From: Cherax quadricarinatus
Taxonomy: Eukaryota; Arthropoda; Malacostraca; Decapoda; Parastacidae
Assembly (NCBI RefSeq): GCF_038502225.1
Contig: NW_027196491.1
Location: 25,278 to 89,277 of the forward strand
Reading direction: 5' to 3'
DNA: 64,000 bases
Shown here in pieces: positions 19,516-31,017 of the stretch. Position numbers and translations under genes: made by a program. The notes under the pieces are model-generated. The model did no database searches and was not told the origin of the DNA. It was given only the letters and a program-made list of their open reading frames with translations. Each line of letters begins with the position of its first letter. Positions within the stretch are counted from its first letter, which is position 1.

Positions 19516-20956
19516 TGGGGTGCCGAGTAGCACTGTATGTGAGCACTGTATGTGAGTACTGTATGTGAGTACTGTATGTGAGCACTGCATGTGAGCACTA
19601 TGTGACCACTGCATGTGAGCACTGTATGTGAGCACTGTGAGTACTGTATGTGAGTACGGTATGTGAGCACTATGTGAGTACTGCATGTGAGCACTGTGAG
19701 TACTGTATGTGAGCACTGTGAGTACTGTATGTGAGCACTGTATGTGACCACTGCGTGTGAGCACTGTATGTGAGTACTGTATGTGAGCACTGCATGTGAG
19801 CACTGTATGTGAGCACTGTATGTGACCACTGCATGTGAGCACTGTATGTGAGCACTGTATGTGACCACTGCATGTGAGCACTGCATGTGAGCACTGTATG
19901 TGAGCACTGTGAGTACGGTGAGTACTGTATGTGAGTACTGTATGTGAGCACTATGTGAGCACTGTGTGAGCACTATGTAACCACTGCATGTGAGCACTGT
20001 ATGTGAGTACTGTATGTGAGCACTATGTGAGCACTGTGAGTACTGTATGTGAGCACTGTATATGAGCACTGTGAGCACTGTATGTGAGCACTATGTGAGC
20101 ACTGCATGTAAGCACTGTATGTGAGCACTGTATGTGAGCACTGTATGTGAGCACTGTATGTGAGCACTGTATGTGAGCACTATGTGAGCACTGCATCTGA
20201 GCACTGTATGTGAGCACTGTATGTGACCACTGTATGTGACCACTGCATATGACCACTGTATGTGACCACTGCATGTGACCACTGTATGTGAGCACTGCAT
20301 GCGAGCACTGTATATGAGCACTGTATGTGAGCACTATGTGAGCACTATGTGAGCACTGCACGTGAGCACAATGTGAGTACTGTATGTGAGTACTGTATGT
20401 GAGTACTGTATGTGAGCACTGTGAGTACTGTATTTGAGCACTGTATGTGAACACTGTATGAGAGCACTATGTGAGCACTATGTGAGCACTGTATGTGAGC
20501 GCTGTATGTGAGCATTGTATGTGATTACTGTGAGTACCGTTAGTTCTGTATGTGAGCACTGTGAATATTGTGAGTACTGTATGTGAACACTGAGTATTGT
20601 ATGTGAGTACGATATGTGAGCACTGTGAGTACTTCATGTGTGCATTATGAGTACTGTATGTGAGCACTGTATGTGAGCATTGTGAGTACTGTGAGTACTG
20701 TGAGTTCTGTATGTGAGCACTGAGTATTGTGAGTACTGTGAGTACTGTATGTGAGCACTGCATGTGAGCACTGTGAGTACTGTATGTGAGCACTGTATGT
20801 GAGTACTGCATGTTAGCACTAAGTACTGTATGTGAGCACTGTATGTAAGCACTGTGAGCACTATGTGAGCACTGTATGTGAGTACTGAGTACTGTATGTG
20901 AGCACTATGTGAGCAATGATTGTGGGTACTGTATGTGAACACTGTGAGTACTGTGA
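19516..20956. repeat. 13-bp minisatellite, first block
   Basis: Unit AGCACTGTATGTG with a shortened 9-bp variant AGCACTGTG and point variants (GTACTG, CCACTG). Long minus-strand frames rich in SAHIQCSHTVLT are reading phases of the repeat. Confidence 0.95.
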
Positions 20957-20975
20957 GATCCCACCGCTGCCACCA
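20957..20975 (-). other. Primer binding site, tRNA-Leu type
   Basis: Minus strand TGGTGGCAGCGGTGGGAT is complementary over 18 nt to the 3' end, with CCA, of animal tRNA-Leu(AAG). It starts immediately after the LTR end, as in Gypsy/BEL elements. Matching is from my memory of the tRNA. Confidence 0.75.
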
Positions 20976-21570
20976 TGCGAGACCTTTACCCACTCTGCCT
21001 GAGGTATCCCAGCAAGTGAGCACGTCTCCCGTGTTTTCCCAGTGCTTAACAGAATAGGGAATCGCATATGGAGGTACAAATAAGAATGGGAACTATGGCT
21101 ATAGTTTACTTAATATCATAAAAGGGCTAGAATACAACATATCCTGATGGATATTTACATAATATAACAATTGACCTATGAGACTTATTACCAGGGGGAA
21201 AGGTAGATGTTATTAGTAACACGGACTAGTACTCACTCTTAATTCACCGACCAGCTGACCCAAGATTCCCAATGCGTGGTCCACTACACACGCGGCTGTC
21301 CAGAGCTCTCGCTCCCCGGACCTGTCACCAACAACCCCCTTGCTCAGCTGTTCCCTGGGCTTATATGGTGGTCCAAGCACCCCCCACAATGAGATGTGCA
21401 CACGTGGTGTTGATCTGACGCCGAGGTCTGACGCCGTCCAGAACAAAAGACCTCAGTCTTAAGCCGAAAAGGCGTGGCTGACAGACGTTTGCCAAGGCAA
21501 GGAGTGGCCATATAATTGGTTAAATTAGGTCTCCCCAGAGACCTCACAAGCCCAGCTGAACTACATCACA
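20976..21570 (-). mobile_element. LTR of a retrotransposon (LTR plus PBS only)
   Basis: On the minus strand a 595-bp segment begins TGTGATGTAG and ends GGTCTCGCA, i.e. TG...CA, followed directly by the tRNA-Leu primer site. A TATA-like CCATATAAG is at 21359-21370. The internal region is missing: immediately after the PBS the minisatellite resumes. No coding domain remains, so Gypsy versus BEL cannot be decided. Confidence 0.7.
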
Positions 21571-22676
21571 TGAGCACTGTGAGTATTGTATGTGAGCATA
21601 TGTGAGTACTGTATGTGAGCACTGTATGTGAGAACTATGTAAGCACTGTATGTGAGCAGTGTATGTGAGCACTGATTGTGAGTACTGTATGTGAGCACTG
21701 ATTGTGAGTACTGTATGTGAGCACTATGTGAGTACTGTATGTGAGTACTGTGAGTACTGTATGTGAGCACTACTGTATGTGAGCACTGGATGTGAGCACT
21801 ATATGTGAGCATTGTATGTGAGCACTGTGAGCACTGAGTTCTGTATGTGAGCACTGAGTATTGTATGTGAGTGCTGTATGTGAGCACTGAGTACTGCATG
21901 TGAGTACTGTATATGTGCAGTGTGAGTATTGTATGTCAGCACTGTATATGAGTACTGTATGTGAGCACTGTATGTGAGCACTGTATGTGTGCACGGTGTG
22001 TAGTGTGAGCACTGCATATGAATACTGAGATCACTGTATATGAGTATTGTATGTGAGCACTATGTGAGCACTGTATGTGAGCTCTGTATATGAGCACTAT
22101 GTATGTGAGAAGTGAATGTGAGCACTGTGAGTACTGTGTGTGAGCACTGTATGTGAGAACTGTATGTGAGCCCTATATGTGAGCACTATGTGAGCATTGT
22201 ATGTGAGTACTGTAAGCACTGTATATGAGCACTGTATGTAAATACTGCATGTGAGCATTATATGTGAGCACTATGTGAGCACTGTATGTGAGCTCTGTAT
22301 GTGAGCTCTGTATGTGAGCTCTGTATATGAGCATTGTGTTTGAGCACTGTGAGTAGTGCATGTGAGCGCTGTGAGCACTGTAAGTGAGCGCTGTATGTGA
22401 GCACTGTATATGAGCCCTGTATGTGAGCACTGTATATGAGCCCTGTATGTGAGCACTGTGTGAGCATTGTGAGTACTGTATGTGATCATTGCATGTAAGC
22501 ACTGTATGTGAGTAGTGCATGTGAGCACTGTGAGTACTGAATGTAAGCACTATGTCAACACTGTATGTGAACACTGCATGTGAGCATTGTATGTGAGCAC
22601 TATGTGAGCACTATATGTGAGCACTGTGAGCATTGTATGTGAGCATTGTATGTGCACACTGTATAAGAGCACTGAC
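21571..22676. repeat. 13-bp minisatellite, second block
   Basis: Same unit as 19516-20956, more diverged (AGCTCTG, AGCCCTG variants), resuming exactly at the LTR end. Confidence 0.95.
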
Positions 22677-23640
22677 AAGTATTCCCTTATCCACTGTAGT
22701 GCCTTCCCTGTTATGCCTGCTTGGTCCTCCAATTTTTGCACTAATCTCTTGCGTGGAACTGTGTCAAACGCCTTCTTGCAGTCCAAGAAAATGCCATCCA
22801 CTTACCCCTCTCTCTCTTGTCTTACTGCTGTCACCATGTCATAGAACTCCAGTAGGTTTGTGACACAGGATTTCCCGTCCCTGAAAACTTGTTGGCTGCT
22901 GTTGATGAGATCATTCCTTTCTAGGTGCTCCACCACTCTTCTCCTGATAATCTTCTCCATGACTTTGCATGCTATACATGTCAGTGACACTGGTCTGCAG
23001 TTTAGTGCTTCACGTCTGTCTCCTTTTTTAAAGATTGGGACTACATTTGCTGTCTTCCATGCCTCAGGCAATCTCACTGTTTCGATAGATGTATTGAATA
23101 TTGTTGTTAGGGGTACACATAGCGCCTCTGCTCCCTCTCTCAGGACCCATGGAGAGATGTTATCCGGCCCCATTGCCTTTGAGGTATCTAGCTCACTCAG
23201 AAGCCTCTTCACTTCTTCCTCGGTTGTGTGTACTGTGTCCAGCACTTGGTGGTGTACCCCACCACTCCGTCTTTCTGGAGCCCCTTCTGTCTCCTCTGTG
23301 AACACTTCTTTGAATCTCTTGCCGAGTTCCTCACAACTTCACGGTCATTTCTTGTGGTCTCTCCTCCTCCCTTCCTTAGCCTGATTACCTGTCAGATTTG
23401 GCTTTCGCAGCTATGTCGTTTTCATATTGTCGTTGGGCCTCCTTTCTTATCAGTGCATATTCATTTCTGGCTCTACGACTGCTCTCCTTATTCTCCTGGG
23501 TCCTTTGCCTTCTGTACTTCTTCCATTCCCTAGCACACTTGGTTTTTGCCTCCCTGCACCTTTGGGTGAACCATGGGCTCATCCTGGCTTTTTCATTATT
23601 CCTGTTACCCTTGGGTACAAACCTCTCCTCAGCCTTTGTG
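22677..23640 (-). pseudogene. CR1-like family A, RT N-terminal half
   Basis: Minus-strand frames give MSPWFTQRCREAKTKCAREW, then VFTEETEGAPERR, EEEVKRLLSELDTSKAMGPD, ANVVPIFKKGDRREALNCRP and DCKKAFDTVPRKRLVQKLED, in order. It stops after WIREYLS at about 22677, where the minisatellite begins, so the FADD box and 3' end are lost. Better preserved than the plus-strand copies. Confidence 0.88.
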
Positions 23641-24000
23641 TTCGCTAAAGATGCTCATCACTGACTAACTTTTGCTAATTGTTATACACTTATTATTCCA
23701 TTTAGAAAAAAAATCCCTCGCCATTTGGCACATTAATCACCATGCTCTCACTGTTAACCGAGGTGTTCTTCTGTTCAGCATGCAATGACGGTGTCGTGAG
23801 CGGCCACTTCCTCCCCCAACCCCCGACCCCCGACCCCGGCCGGACGCAGACGTAAACAAAACCTCCTCCACACCACCGCAGGCAGGATCCCCTCACCACC
23901 GCTACTCCCCAAATCCCAACATGCACACTGCACTTTCACTGATACAGAAGCAACGGTCTGATGCAGAAGACTGTCTCATCTCTGTAATCTCCGGTGGATA

Positions 24001-24002
<2 letters not shown>
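23641..24002. other. GC-rich segment, no gene recognised
   Basis: A C-rich stretch (23805-23850) stands out from the AT-rich surroundings. An open minus-strand frame of 74 codons has no recognisable similarity. Confidence 0.5.

Positions 24003-24072
<70 letters not shown>
24003..24072. repeat. (TA)n microsatellite
   Basis: TA run of about 70 bp. Confidence 0.95.
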
Positions 24073-24075
<3 letters not shown>

Positions 24076-24384
24076 ATATATCATTGATTTTAAGTGTTAT
24101 TAAATAAAATTAAACTTAGTTTTTTTAATCAGTAATTATTCCAAAAACTTATACATTCTTTTTAGTGAACAAAGAACAGTCATCTAATTGTTCAAAACTA
24201 CATATACATCTATTAAATTCGCCTCTCTCACTCTAAATTGCTGTATGTTGCAGGTATTCAAAATTTCCTCAAAACTAAAAATTAAAGATGTCGAGGTCTT
24301 TCCGAAAGACCGGGAATAAAACTGATACCTTTTTCTAGATTTTAAAAAGGGGGCGGTGGTACACGTACCCCCTATCCTGAAGGG

Positions 24385-24730
24385 ATCCTGAAGGGCAAGT
24401 AAGCAGGGAAGATAGGCAGAGGGCAAGCAGGCAATCAAGCCAGGCAGGAAGCAGGCAAGCTGCGGGATATGTATCAGGCATAGGGAACAGGCTGATGGTA
24501 GGCAGGCACAGTGCTGGTAGGCAGGATGTGTGTGGGCATGCAGAAGGGATAGACAACAGGGATGCAGACAAGCAGAAGTCACGCAGGCAGAGGACAAGCA
24601 TGCACGGGGACAACAGGTAGAATAGGAAAACTGCACACGGTTAAGGACAGGCAGTGGACTAGCAGGCATAGGAGAGAGGCAGATGGAACAGGCCGAAGCC
24701 AGGTAGCAGAAGGCAAGCAGGCAGAGGAGA
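24385..24730. repeat. Degenerate GCAGGCA-rich repeat
   Basis: Irregular recurrence of AGGCAGG/AAGCAGGCA motifs; gives a Cys/Leu/Pro-rich minus-strand frame with no real domain. Confidence 0.7.
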
Positions 24731-25586
24731 CATAATGTTGGAACATGTAAAGGAGGTTAGTGTTCTTTGCTCCTGTGAAGCCGTAAACAGGTTGCAGAGC
24801 TCCAAGAAGGAAACAAGATTTTTTTTTCCTGTTTTGAACAGTAAGTTGTATCTGCCTGAGTATACCTGTCTGCTCGTCTCAGGTCTCTCTCTCTCTCACC
24901 CTCCTTCCTCTCTGAATTGCACTCGTTCAACCGTAACAAACAAAAAAACAATAAGTTTCTCCAAGTAACAAAAGAATCTCTGTTCAATTCAGCAACTTCG
25001 TTGAGCGAGTCTGTCCTTTACTCCGGTCACTGATGAAAACGTGGATCAGTAACAGCTGCAACTCTGACTCAATAGCCTCGGACAATAAAGACCCCAGAGG
25101 AACACAACTGATGCCGGGTTATCGCAGATTCTCGGGTATATTTTTCTCATTCCAATTGTTGTCGGATTATCGCGAATTCTTGTGTCTATTTTTACTCCCC
25201 TCCAAACTATAGGATTCAAAAAATCCTCTTAACTGGTTAAGAGGAAAGACTACAAAACAAAGGCCGCCGAACCTTGCCTCATTATCACCTCTTTTTGCTT
25301 GTCTGCAACCTGCTGCTAGCCCACCTCACTCCCTCCCTCAGTTCCTCTCTACCCGCCAGTAAAATCCAACCATCCCAACTAACCTCCTCCTCTCTGTCCC
25401 TTCCTCCCTAATTCCCATTTTCTATTATTTGTGCCTTTATCTCTTTTTTTCTAAGCTGCTCAATAAAACTGTTTTTTTACTGTTCCAGATTAGTTTCATC
25501 GTTACCGTGAACTCCTGGATCCCTTGAAGCTACTTTTTACCAACAACTTTTACGACTGAAACAAATTCCAGCACACATACACACAC

Positions 25587-25588
<2 letters not shown>
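24731..25588. other. No recognisable gene
   Basis: Mixed-composition DNA with a C/T-rich patch near 25320-25430. Nothing recognised. Confidence 0.6.

Positions 25589-25647
<59 letters not shown>
25589..25647. repeat. (TA)n microsatellite
   Basis: TA run that replaces the 3' end of the adjacent LINE-C copy. Confidence 0.95.
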
Positions 25648-27645
25648 CTGATACACTCTTGAAGTCATTCTGTTTCGCTCCATTCTCTCTACATGTCCGA
25701 ACCACCTCAACAACCCTTCCTCAGCCCTCTGGACAACAGTTTTGGTAATCCCGCACCTCCTCCTAACTTCCAAACTACGAATTCTCTGCATTATATTCAC
25801 ACCACACATTGCCCTCAGACATGACATCTCCACTGCCTCCAGCCTTCTCCTCGCTGCAACATTCATCACCCACGCTTCACACCCATATAAGAGCGTTGGT
25901 AAAACTATACTCTCATACATTCCCCTCTTTGCCTCCAAGGACAAAGTTCTTTGTCTCCACAGACTCCTAAGTGCACCACTCACTCTTTTTCCCTCATCAA
26001 TTCTATGATTCACCTCATCTTTCATAGACCCATCCGCTGACACGTCCACTCCCAAATATCTGAATACGTTCACCTCCTCCATACTCTCTCCCTCCAATCT
26101 GATATTCAATCTTTCATCACCTAATCTTTTTGTTATCCTCATAACCTTACTCTTTCCTGTATTCACCTTTAATTTTCTTCTTTTGCACACCCTACCAAAT
26201 TCATCCACCAATCTCTGCAACTTCTCTTCAGAATCTCCCAAGAGCACAGTGTCATCGGCAAAGAGCAGCTGTGACAACTCCCACTTTGTGTGTGATTCTT
26301 TATCTTTTAACTCCACGCCTCTTGCCAAGACCCTCGCATTTACTTCTCTTACAACCCCATCTATAAATATATTAAACAACCACGGTGACATCACACATCC
26401 TTGTCTAAGGCCTACTTTTACTGGGAAAAAATTTCCCTCTTTCCTACATACTCTAACTTGAGCCTCACTATCCTCGTAAAAACTCTTCACTGCTTTCAGT
26501 AACCTACCTCCTACACCATACACTTGCAACATCTGCCACATTGCCCCCCTATCCACCCTGTCATACGCCTTTTCCAAATCCATAAATGCCACAAAGACCT
26601 CTTTAGCCTTATCTAAATACTGTTCACTTATATGTTTCACTGTAAACACCTGGTCCACACACCCCCTACCTTTCCTAAAGCCTCCTTGTTCATCTGCTAT
26701 CCTATTCTCCGTCTTACTCTTAATTCTTTCAATTATAACTCTACCATACACTTTACCAGGTACACTCAACAGACTTATCCCCCTATAATTTTTGCACTCT
26801 CTTTTATCCCCTTTGCCTTTATACAAAGGAACTATGCATGCTCTCTGCCAATCCCTAGGTACCTTACCCTCTTCCATACATTTATTAAATAATTGCACCA
26901 ACCACTCCAAAACTATATCCCCACCTGCTTTTAACATTTCTATCTTTATCCCATCAATCCCGGCTGCCTTACCCCCTTTCATTTTACCTACTGCCTCACG
27001 AACTTCCCCCACACTCACAACTGGCTCTTCCTCACTCCTACAAGATGTTATTCCTCCTTGCCCTATACACGAAATCACAGCTTCCCTATCTTCATCAACA
27101 TTTAACAATTCCTCAAAATATTCCTTCCATCTTCCCAATACCTCTACCTCTCCATTTAATAACTCTCCTCTCCTATTTTTAACTGACAAATCCATTTGTT
27201 CTCTAGGCTTTCTTAACTTGTTAATCTCACTCCAAAACTTTTTCTTATTTTCAACAAAATTTGTTGATAACATCTCACCCACTCTCTCATTTGCTCTCTT
27301 TTTACATTGCTTCACCACTCTCTTAACTTCTCTCTTTTTCTCCATATACTCTTCCCTCCTTGCATCACTTCTACTTTGTAAAAACTTCTCATATGCTAAC
27401 TTTTTCTCCCTTACTACTCTCTTTACATCATCATTCCACCAATCACTCCTCTTCCCTCCTGCACCCACTTTCCTGTAACCACAAACTTCTGCTGAACACT
27501 CTAACACTACATTTTTAAACCTACCCCATACCTCTTCGACCCCATTGCCTATGCTCTCATTAGCCCATCTATCCTCCAATAGCTGTTTATATCTTACCCT
27601 AACTGCCTCCTCTTTTAGTTTATAAACCTTCACCTCTCTCTTCCC
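25648..27645 (-). pseudogene. RTE-like LINE family C, reverse transcriptase frame
   Basis: About 665 codons without a stop. In order on the minus strand: a charged linker (RSDWWNDDVKRVVREKKLAY), CKNYRGISLLSVPGKVYGR, DEQGGFRKGRGCVDQVFTVK, DLEKAYDRVDR (catalytic Asp region), GLRQGCVMSPWLFNIFIDGV, LLFADDTVLL (FADD at 26251-26262), and the C-terminal LRWFGHVERMERNRMTSRVY. All RT catalytic residues are present. The APE endonuclease and the true 3' end are missing; both ends run into (TA)n. The formal open frame extends from 27780 to 25537 only because MITE and TA repeat happen to be in phase. Clade is by motif impression; other APE LINEs are possible. Confidence 0.88.
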
Positions 27646-27673
27646 TGTATATGTATATATATATATATTGCAT
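27646..27673. repeat. Short (TA)n between LINE-C and MITE
   Basis: TATATGTATATATATATATA joins the truncated 5' side of LINE-C to the MITE terminal repeat. Confidence 0.85.
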
Positions 27674-27955
27674 GTCGTGCCGGATAGGTAAAACTTGAGA
27701 ATTTGGCTTAAATAGCAACGCTCTTCTTGCCGAATAAGGCAAGCGAAAACTTGTGCATGTAATAATTTGGCAAAATTCATTCTGAGCCTAAAAAAAAATA
27801 TATTTCTTTGTGTTTGTTTAGTATTAAATTATTGTAAATTTATCTAAAATATATTTAGTTGGATTAGGCTAAATTAAATTACACTTGTTATAATAAGGTT
27901 TGGCAAGTTTTCTAAGGATCCTTTGGTACAAAATTGTTATTTATTACATTAAATT
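27674..27955 (+). mobile_element. MITE-like TIR element, copy 2 (truncated)
   Basis: Starts GTCGTGCCGGATAGGTAAAA and follows copy 3 (40903-41290) for about 270 bp, then diverges into TTATTTATTACATT repeats; right TIR lost. Confidence 0.75.
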
Positions 27956-27984
27956 TATTACAAATTATTATTTATTACATTACA

Positions 27985-28200
27985 TTTATTACATTATTTC
28001 TGCACTTCCCATCTTCGGGACTCAAGTCCTAGAGATGGGAAGTACAGTGTCCGCACTCTGAAGAAGGGGTGTTATTGTTGCAGTTTTATAAGTGTAGTGT
28101 AAGGATGCCTCTGACAAGACAGTGATGGAATGAATGATTAAAGTTTTTCTTTTTCGGACCACCCTACTTTGGTGGGAACCGGCCGATGTGTTAATAATAT
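27985..28200 (+). pseudogene. LINE-C 3' UTR fragment
   Basis: Shares GGGACTCAAGTCCTAGAG-type and GGTGGGAACCGGCCGATGTG motifs with the 3' end at 46540-46735, ending GTTAATAATA. Confidence 0.75.
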
Positions 28201-28204
28201 ATAT

Positions 28205-28672
28205 CTTCTTTCAACGTACCAGCTGTATCCCACCGAGGCGGGGTGGCCCAAAAGAAAAAAACTAAAGTTTCTCTTTTTAAATTTAGTAATATATACAGGA
28301 GAAGGGGTTACTAGCCCCTTGCTCCCGGCATTTTAGTCGCCTCTTACGACACGCATGGCTTACGGAGGAAGAATTCTGTTCCACTTCCCCATGGAGGTAA
28401 GAGGAAATAAACAAGAACAAGAACTAGAAAGAAAATAGAAGAAAACCCAGAGGGGTGTATGTGTATATATATGCTTGTACATGTATGTGTAGTGTGACCT
28501 AAATGCAAGTAGAAGTAGCAAGACATACCTGAAATCTTGCATGTTTATGAGACAGACAAAAGACACCAGCAATCCTACCATCATGTAAAACAATTACAGG
28601 CTTTCGTTGTACACTCACTTGGCAGGACGGTAGTACCTCCCTGGGAGGTTGCTGTTTACCAACCTACTACCT
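28205..28672 (+). mobile_element. Unclassified interspersed repeat
   Basis: Runs from CCCACCGAGGCGGGGTGGCC through GCATGGCTTACGGAGGAAGA to CCAACCTACTACC, then (TA)n. I recall this block as dispersed in decapod genomes, but no coding domain or terminal structure identifies its class. Confidence 0.5.
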
Positions 28673-28693
28673 ATATATATATATATATATATA

Positions 28694-28736
<43 letters not shown>
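28673..28736. repeat. (TA)n microsatellite
   Basis: TA run with one CT interruption. Confidence 0.95.
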
Positions 28737-28738
<2 letters not shown>

Positions 28739-28889
28739 GGTCCACCTCTGGTGTATAATGTGGGACCCATAGTCTCGGAGAAGTGGATAAAATGGCTTCA
28801 AGGAAGAATATTTGGATTTTTTCCTTAAGCCGTTTGAATATTTCACTTCCACTACCATCCCATGGTGGGAATCGGCTGATGTGTTAATG
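28737..28889 (+). pseudogene. LINE-C type 3' terminus, short
   Basis: Ends with CCCATGGTGGGAATCGGCTG ATGTGTTAATGA as in the other 3' termini; the upstream 100 bp are not recognised. Confidence 0.5.
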
Positions 28890-28902
28890 AATAATATATA
28901 TA

Positions 28903-28968
<66 letters not shown>
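28890..28968. repeat. (TA)n microsatellite
   Basis: TA run of about 78 bp. Confidence 0.95.
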
Positions 28969-28971
<3 letters not shown>

Positions 28972-29180
28972 CATCATCATTCACTCCATCACTGTCTTTT
29001 CAGAGGCATGCTTACACTATAGTTATAAAACTGCAACATTAAGACACCTCCTTCAGAGTGCAGACACTGTACTTCCCCTCTCCAGGACTCATGTCCGGCT
29101 TGTCGGTTTCCCTGAATCTCTTCATAAATGTTACTTTGCTCACACCCCAACAGTACATCAAGTATCAAAAACCATGTTAT
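28969..29180 (-). pseudogene. LINE-C 3' UTR fragment, minus
   Basis: Reverse complement of the 3' UTR at 27985-28200 (CAGAGTGCAGACACTGTACT and CCAGGACTCATGTCCGGCTT). Confidence 0.65.
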
Positions 29181-29194
29181 ATACATATATATAT

Positions 29195-29195
29195 A

Positions 29196-29228
<33 letters not shown>
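29195..29228. repeat. (GT)n microsatellite
   Basis: GT run forming the 3' (AC)n tail of the adjacent minus-strand SINE. Confidence 0.9.
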
Positions 29229-29229
<1 letters not shown>

Positions 29230-29375
29230 AATTATTGTAACCACGAACAAGTGGTATTGATCAATAACAACACTGCAACCAGACAAGGACTCGAACCCTT
29301 GTTCTTTCGGCCCGCCTCATGGTGAGCGAAAACCACATGACGCTCTAACCGACAGGGCCACTGTGGCATGCAAAG
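29229..29375 (-). mobile_element. tRNA-derived SINE, minus strand
   Basis: Minus strand GGCCCTGTCGGTTAGAGCGT (A box) and GGGTTCGAGTCC (B box) with correct spacing, then a short body CTTGTCTGGTTGCAGTGTTG and an (AC)n tail. Distinct from the 53.3-kb SINE. Confidence 0.75.
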
Positions 29376-30040
29376 AGTATGTAACCTTTATTCGGCGCAT
29401 GTACACACCCTCATTAAAAGGCTAACTCCCCAACCAGTGAACCGGGTGCTAAGAGTCGGACGATGGGGCCCCATGGTCAGATCAGTATCTAGGTTCAGCC
29501 AATTAGAAGGTGGATGTGGCAGTTGTGGAGGTGGCTTGGTTACCACTCACGTTTCCACCCATGTCATTTACATTTGAGAGCTGGTGGAAGCACGGTCTGT
29601 TCTCTAATAGCATTAATTCTGCTTGATTACCGTGGCGTGCACTAATACTATTGCTGTACATAGTGTCTATAGTGTACGTACTGCTGTTTATACTTGGTAA
29701 AGGATAATATAAGTCAAAGTCATTCAGCTGTGTTTATTTTGCTCACTTTACACCCAGGATAACAGGACTTTTTGTTCCTGGGTCATAATAACCACCAAAT
29801 CCTAAATGAATCACGCACCCAGCAGAGCTAATTGTTTTACTGTGATCCAAGGACATACAGTTGTATTGATGCCTCTGAGGTAATTTCATTCTACTCCCCG
29901 TTTGGTGTACTAGCCTCAGCAAGCAGTATTTTATTTAACTGTGACCACGTGCTTCTTGTAGGACTTGGTGATCCTGTAGGTTAGAGTGTCATGCACATTT
30001 TTACTCGAGTTAATGTGTGTTGTAAAAGATAACTTCTGGT
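29376..30040. other. No assigned feature
   Basis: The part to about 29765 has an LTR-like look (TG start, ATAACA end) but no primer site follows, so I leave it unassigned. Confidence 0.5.
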
Positions 30041-30640
30041 GATAGTGTATTAATTAATGGTGGTGTATTAATGATGGTGAAGGAATATGTTGTTGATGTA
30101 TTGCTGGTGATGAAAGGTGTTGGTGGTGGGTGGTGATGAATTAATGTGTTATTAAAGATAAGAGTTGGTGATGGAGAGTGTTAGTGGTGGTGGTGTTGGT
30201 GGTGCATTAGTGTTGGTGGTGAAGGGTGTTGGTGGTGAAGGATGTTGGTGGTGTATTAGTGTCGGTGGTGAAGGGTGTTGGTGGTGATGGTGGTTGGTGG
30301 TGATGGTGGTTGGTGGTGATGGTGGTTGATGGTGATGGTTGGTGGTGATGGTGGTTGGTAGCGATGGTGGAGGGCGGGGGATGGTGGTTGGTGGTGATGG
30401 CTGGTGGTGACGGTGGTTGATGGTGATGGTTGGTGATGATGGTGTTTGGTGGTGATGCTAGTTGGTGGTGATGCTGGTTGGTGGTGATGCTAGTTGGTGG
30501 TGATGCTGGTTGGTGGTGATACTGGTTGGTGGTGGTGCTGGTTGGATGTGACGGTTGGTGGTGGATGGTGGTAGTGGTTGGTGGTGATGCTGCATAGTGG
30601 TGACTATGGTTAGTGGTGGCTGATGATTGTGGCTGGTGTC
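30040..30640. repeat. GGTGAT/GGTTGGT-rich imperfect repeat
   Basis: Trinucleotide-based repeat (GGTGGTGATGGTGGTTGGTG and variants). Minus-strand His/Thr/Pro-rich frame is a product of it. Confidence 0.9.
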
Positions 30641-30865
30641 GACAAGTCTCTCTGTCTTCCACACCCAAGCAGTTACATTTAAACATCTTGGAGTAGTTAT
30701 GGAGTGGGTTCTCACCTGTCTCCTCTCACCTAGTCCCCCACGAATTCCTATAATTACCTAAAAAAAATTAGTACACAACAATAACTTACCTGGATTACAC
30801 TTATCCCTCCCCAAGGGTGTTACTTAATTATTGTCCCTTTAATGACAGAATATCACAGCTGACGC

Positions 30866-30868
30866 GCG

Positions 30869-30922
<54 letters not shown>
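30866..30922. repeat. (CA)n microsatellite
   Basis: CA run led by GCGCGCACGC. Confidence 0.95.
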
Positions 30923-30924
<2 letters not shown>

Positions 30925-31017
30925 ATCTTAGTTTCCACCACAGAAGTTGTCACTCAATATTTTCCTTCCATAAATACTTCCAAGAAGACATTTCGCATAA
31001 CATCCGTCGCTGTATCC

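Noticed and set aside
19437..22574. Several 80-210 codon minus-strand frames with HIQCSHTVLT repeats
   Set aside because: Phases of the 13-bp minisatellite.
23702..23926. Promoter or first exon in the C-rich segment
   Set aside because: Only base composition supports it; no TATA, splice or coding evidence.
24184..24669. 161-codon Cys/Leu/Pro-rich minus-strand protein
   Set aside because: Derives from degenerate GCAGGCA repeats; no signal or domain.
25020..25090. Hammerhead-like CTGATGA at about 25029
   Set aside because: No GAAA after a pairable stem II; only the heptamer matches.
29376..29765. Possible LTR (TG...ATAACA)
   Set aside because: No primer binding site follows, and there is no second copy or duplication in the window.
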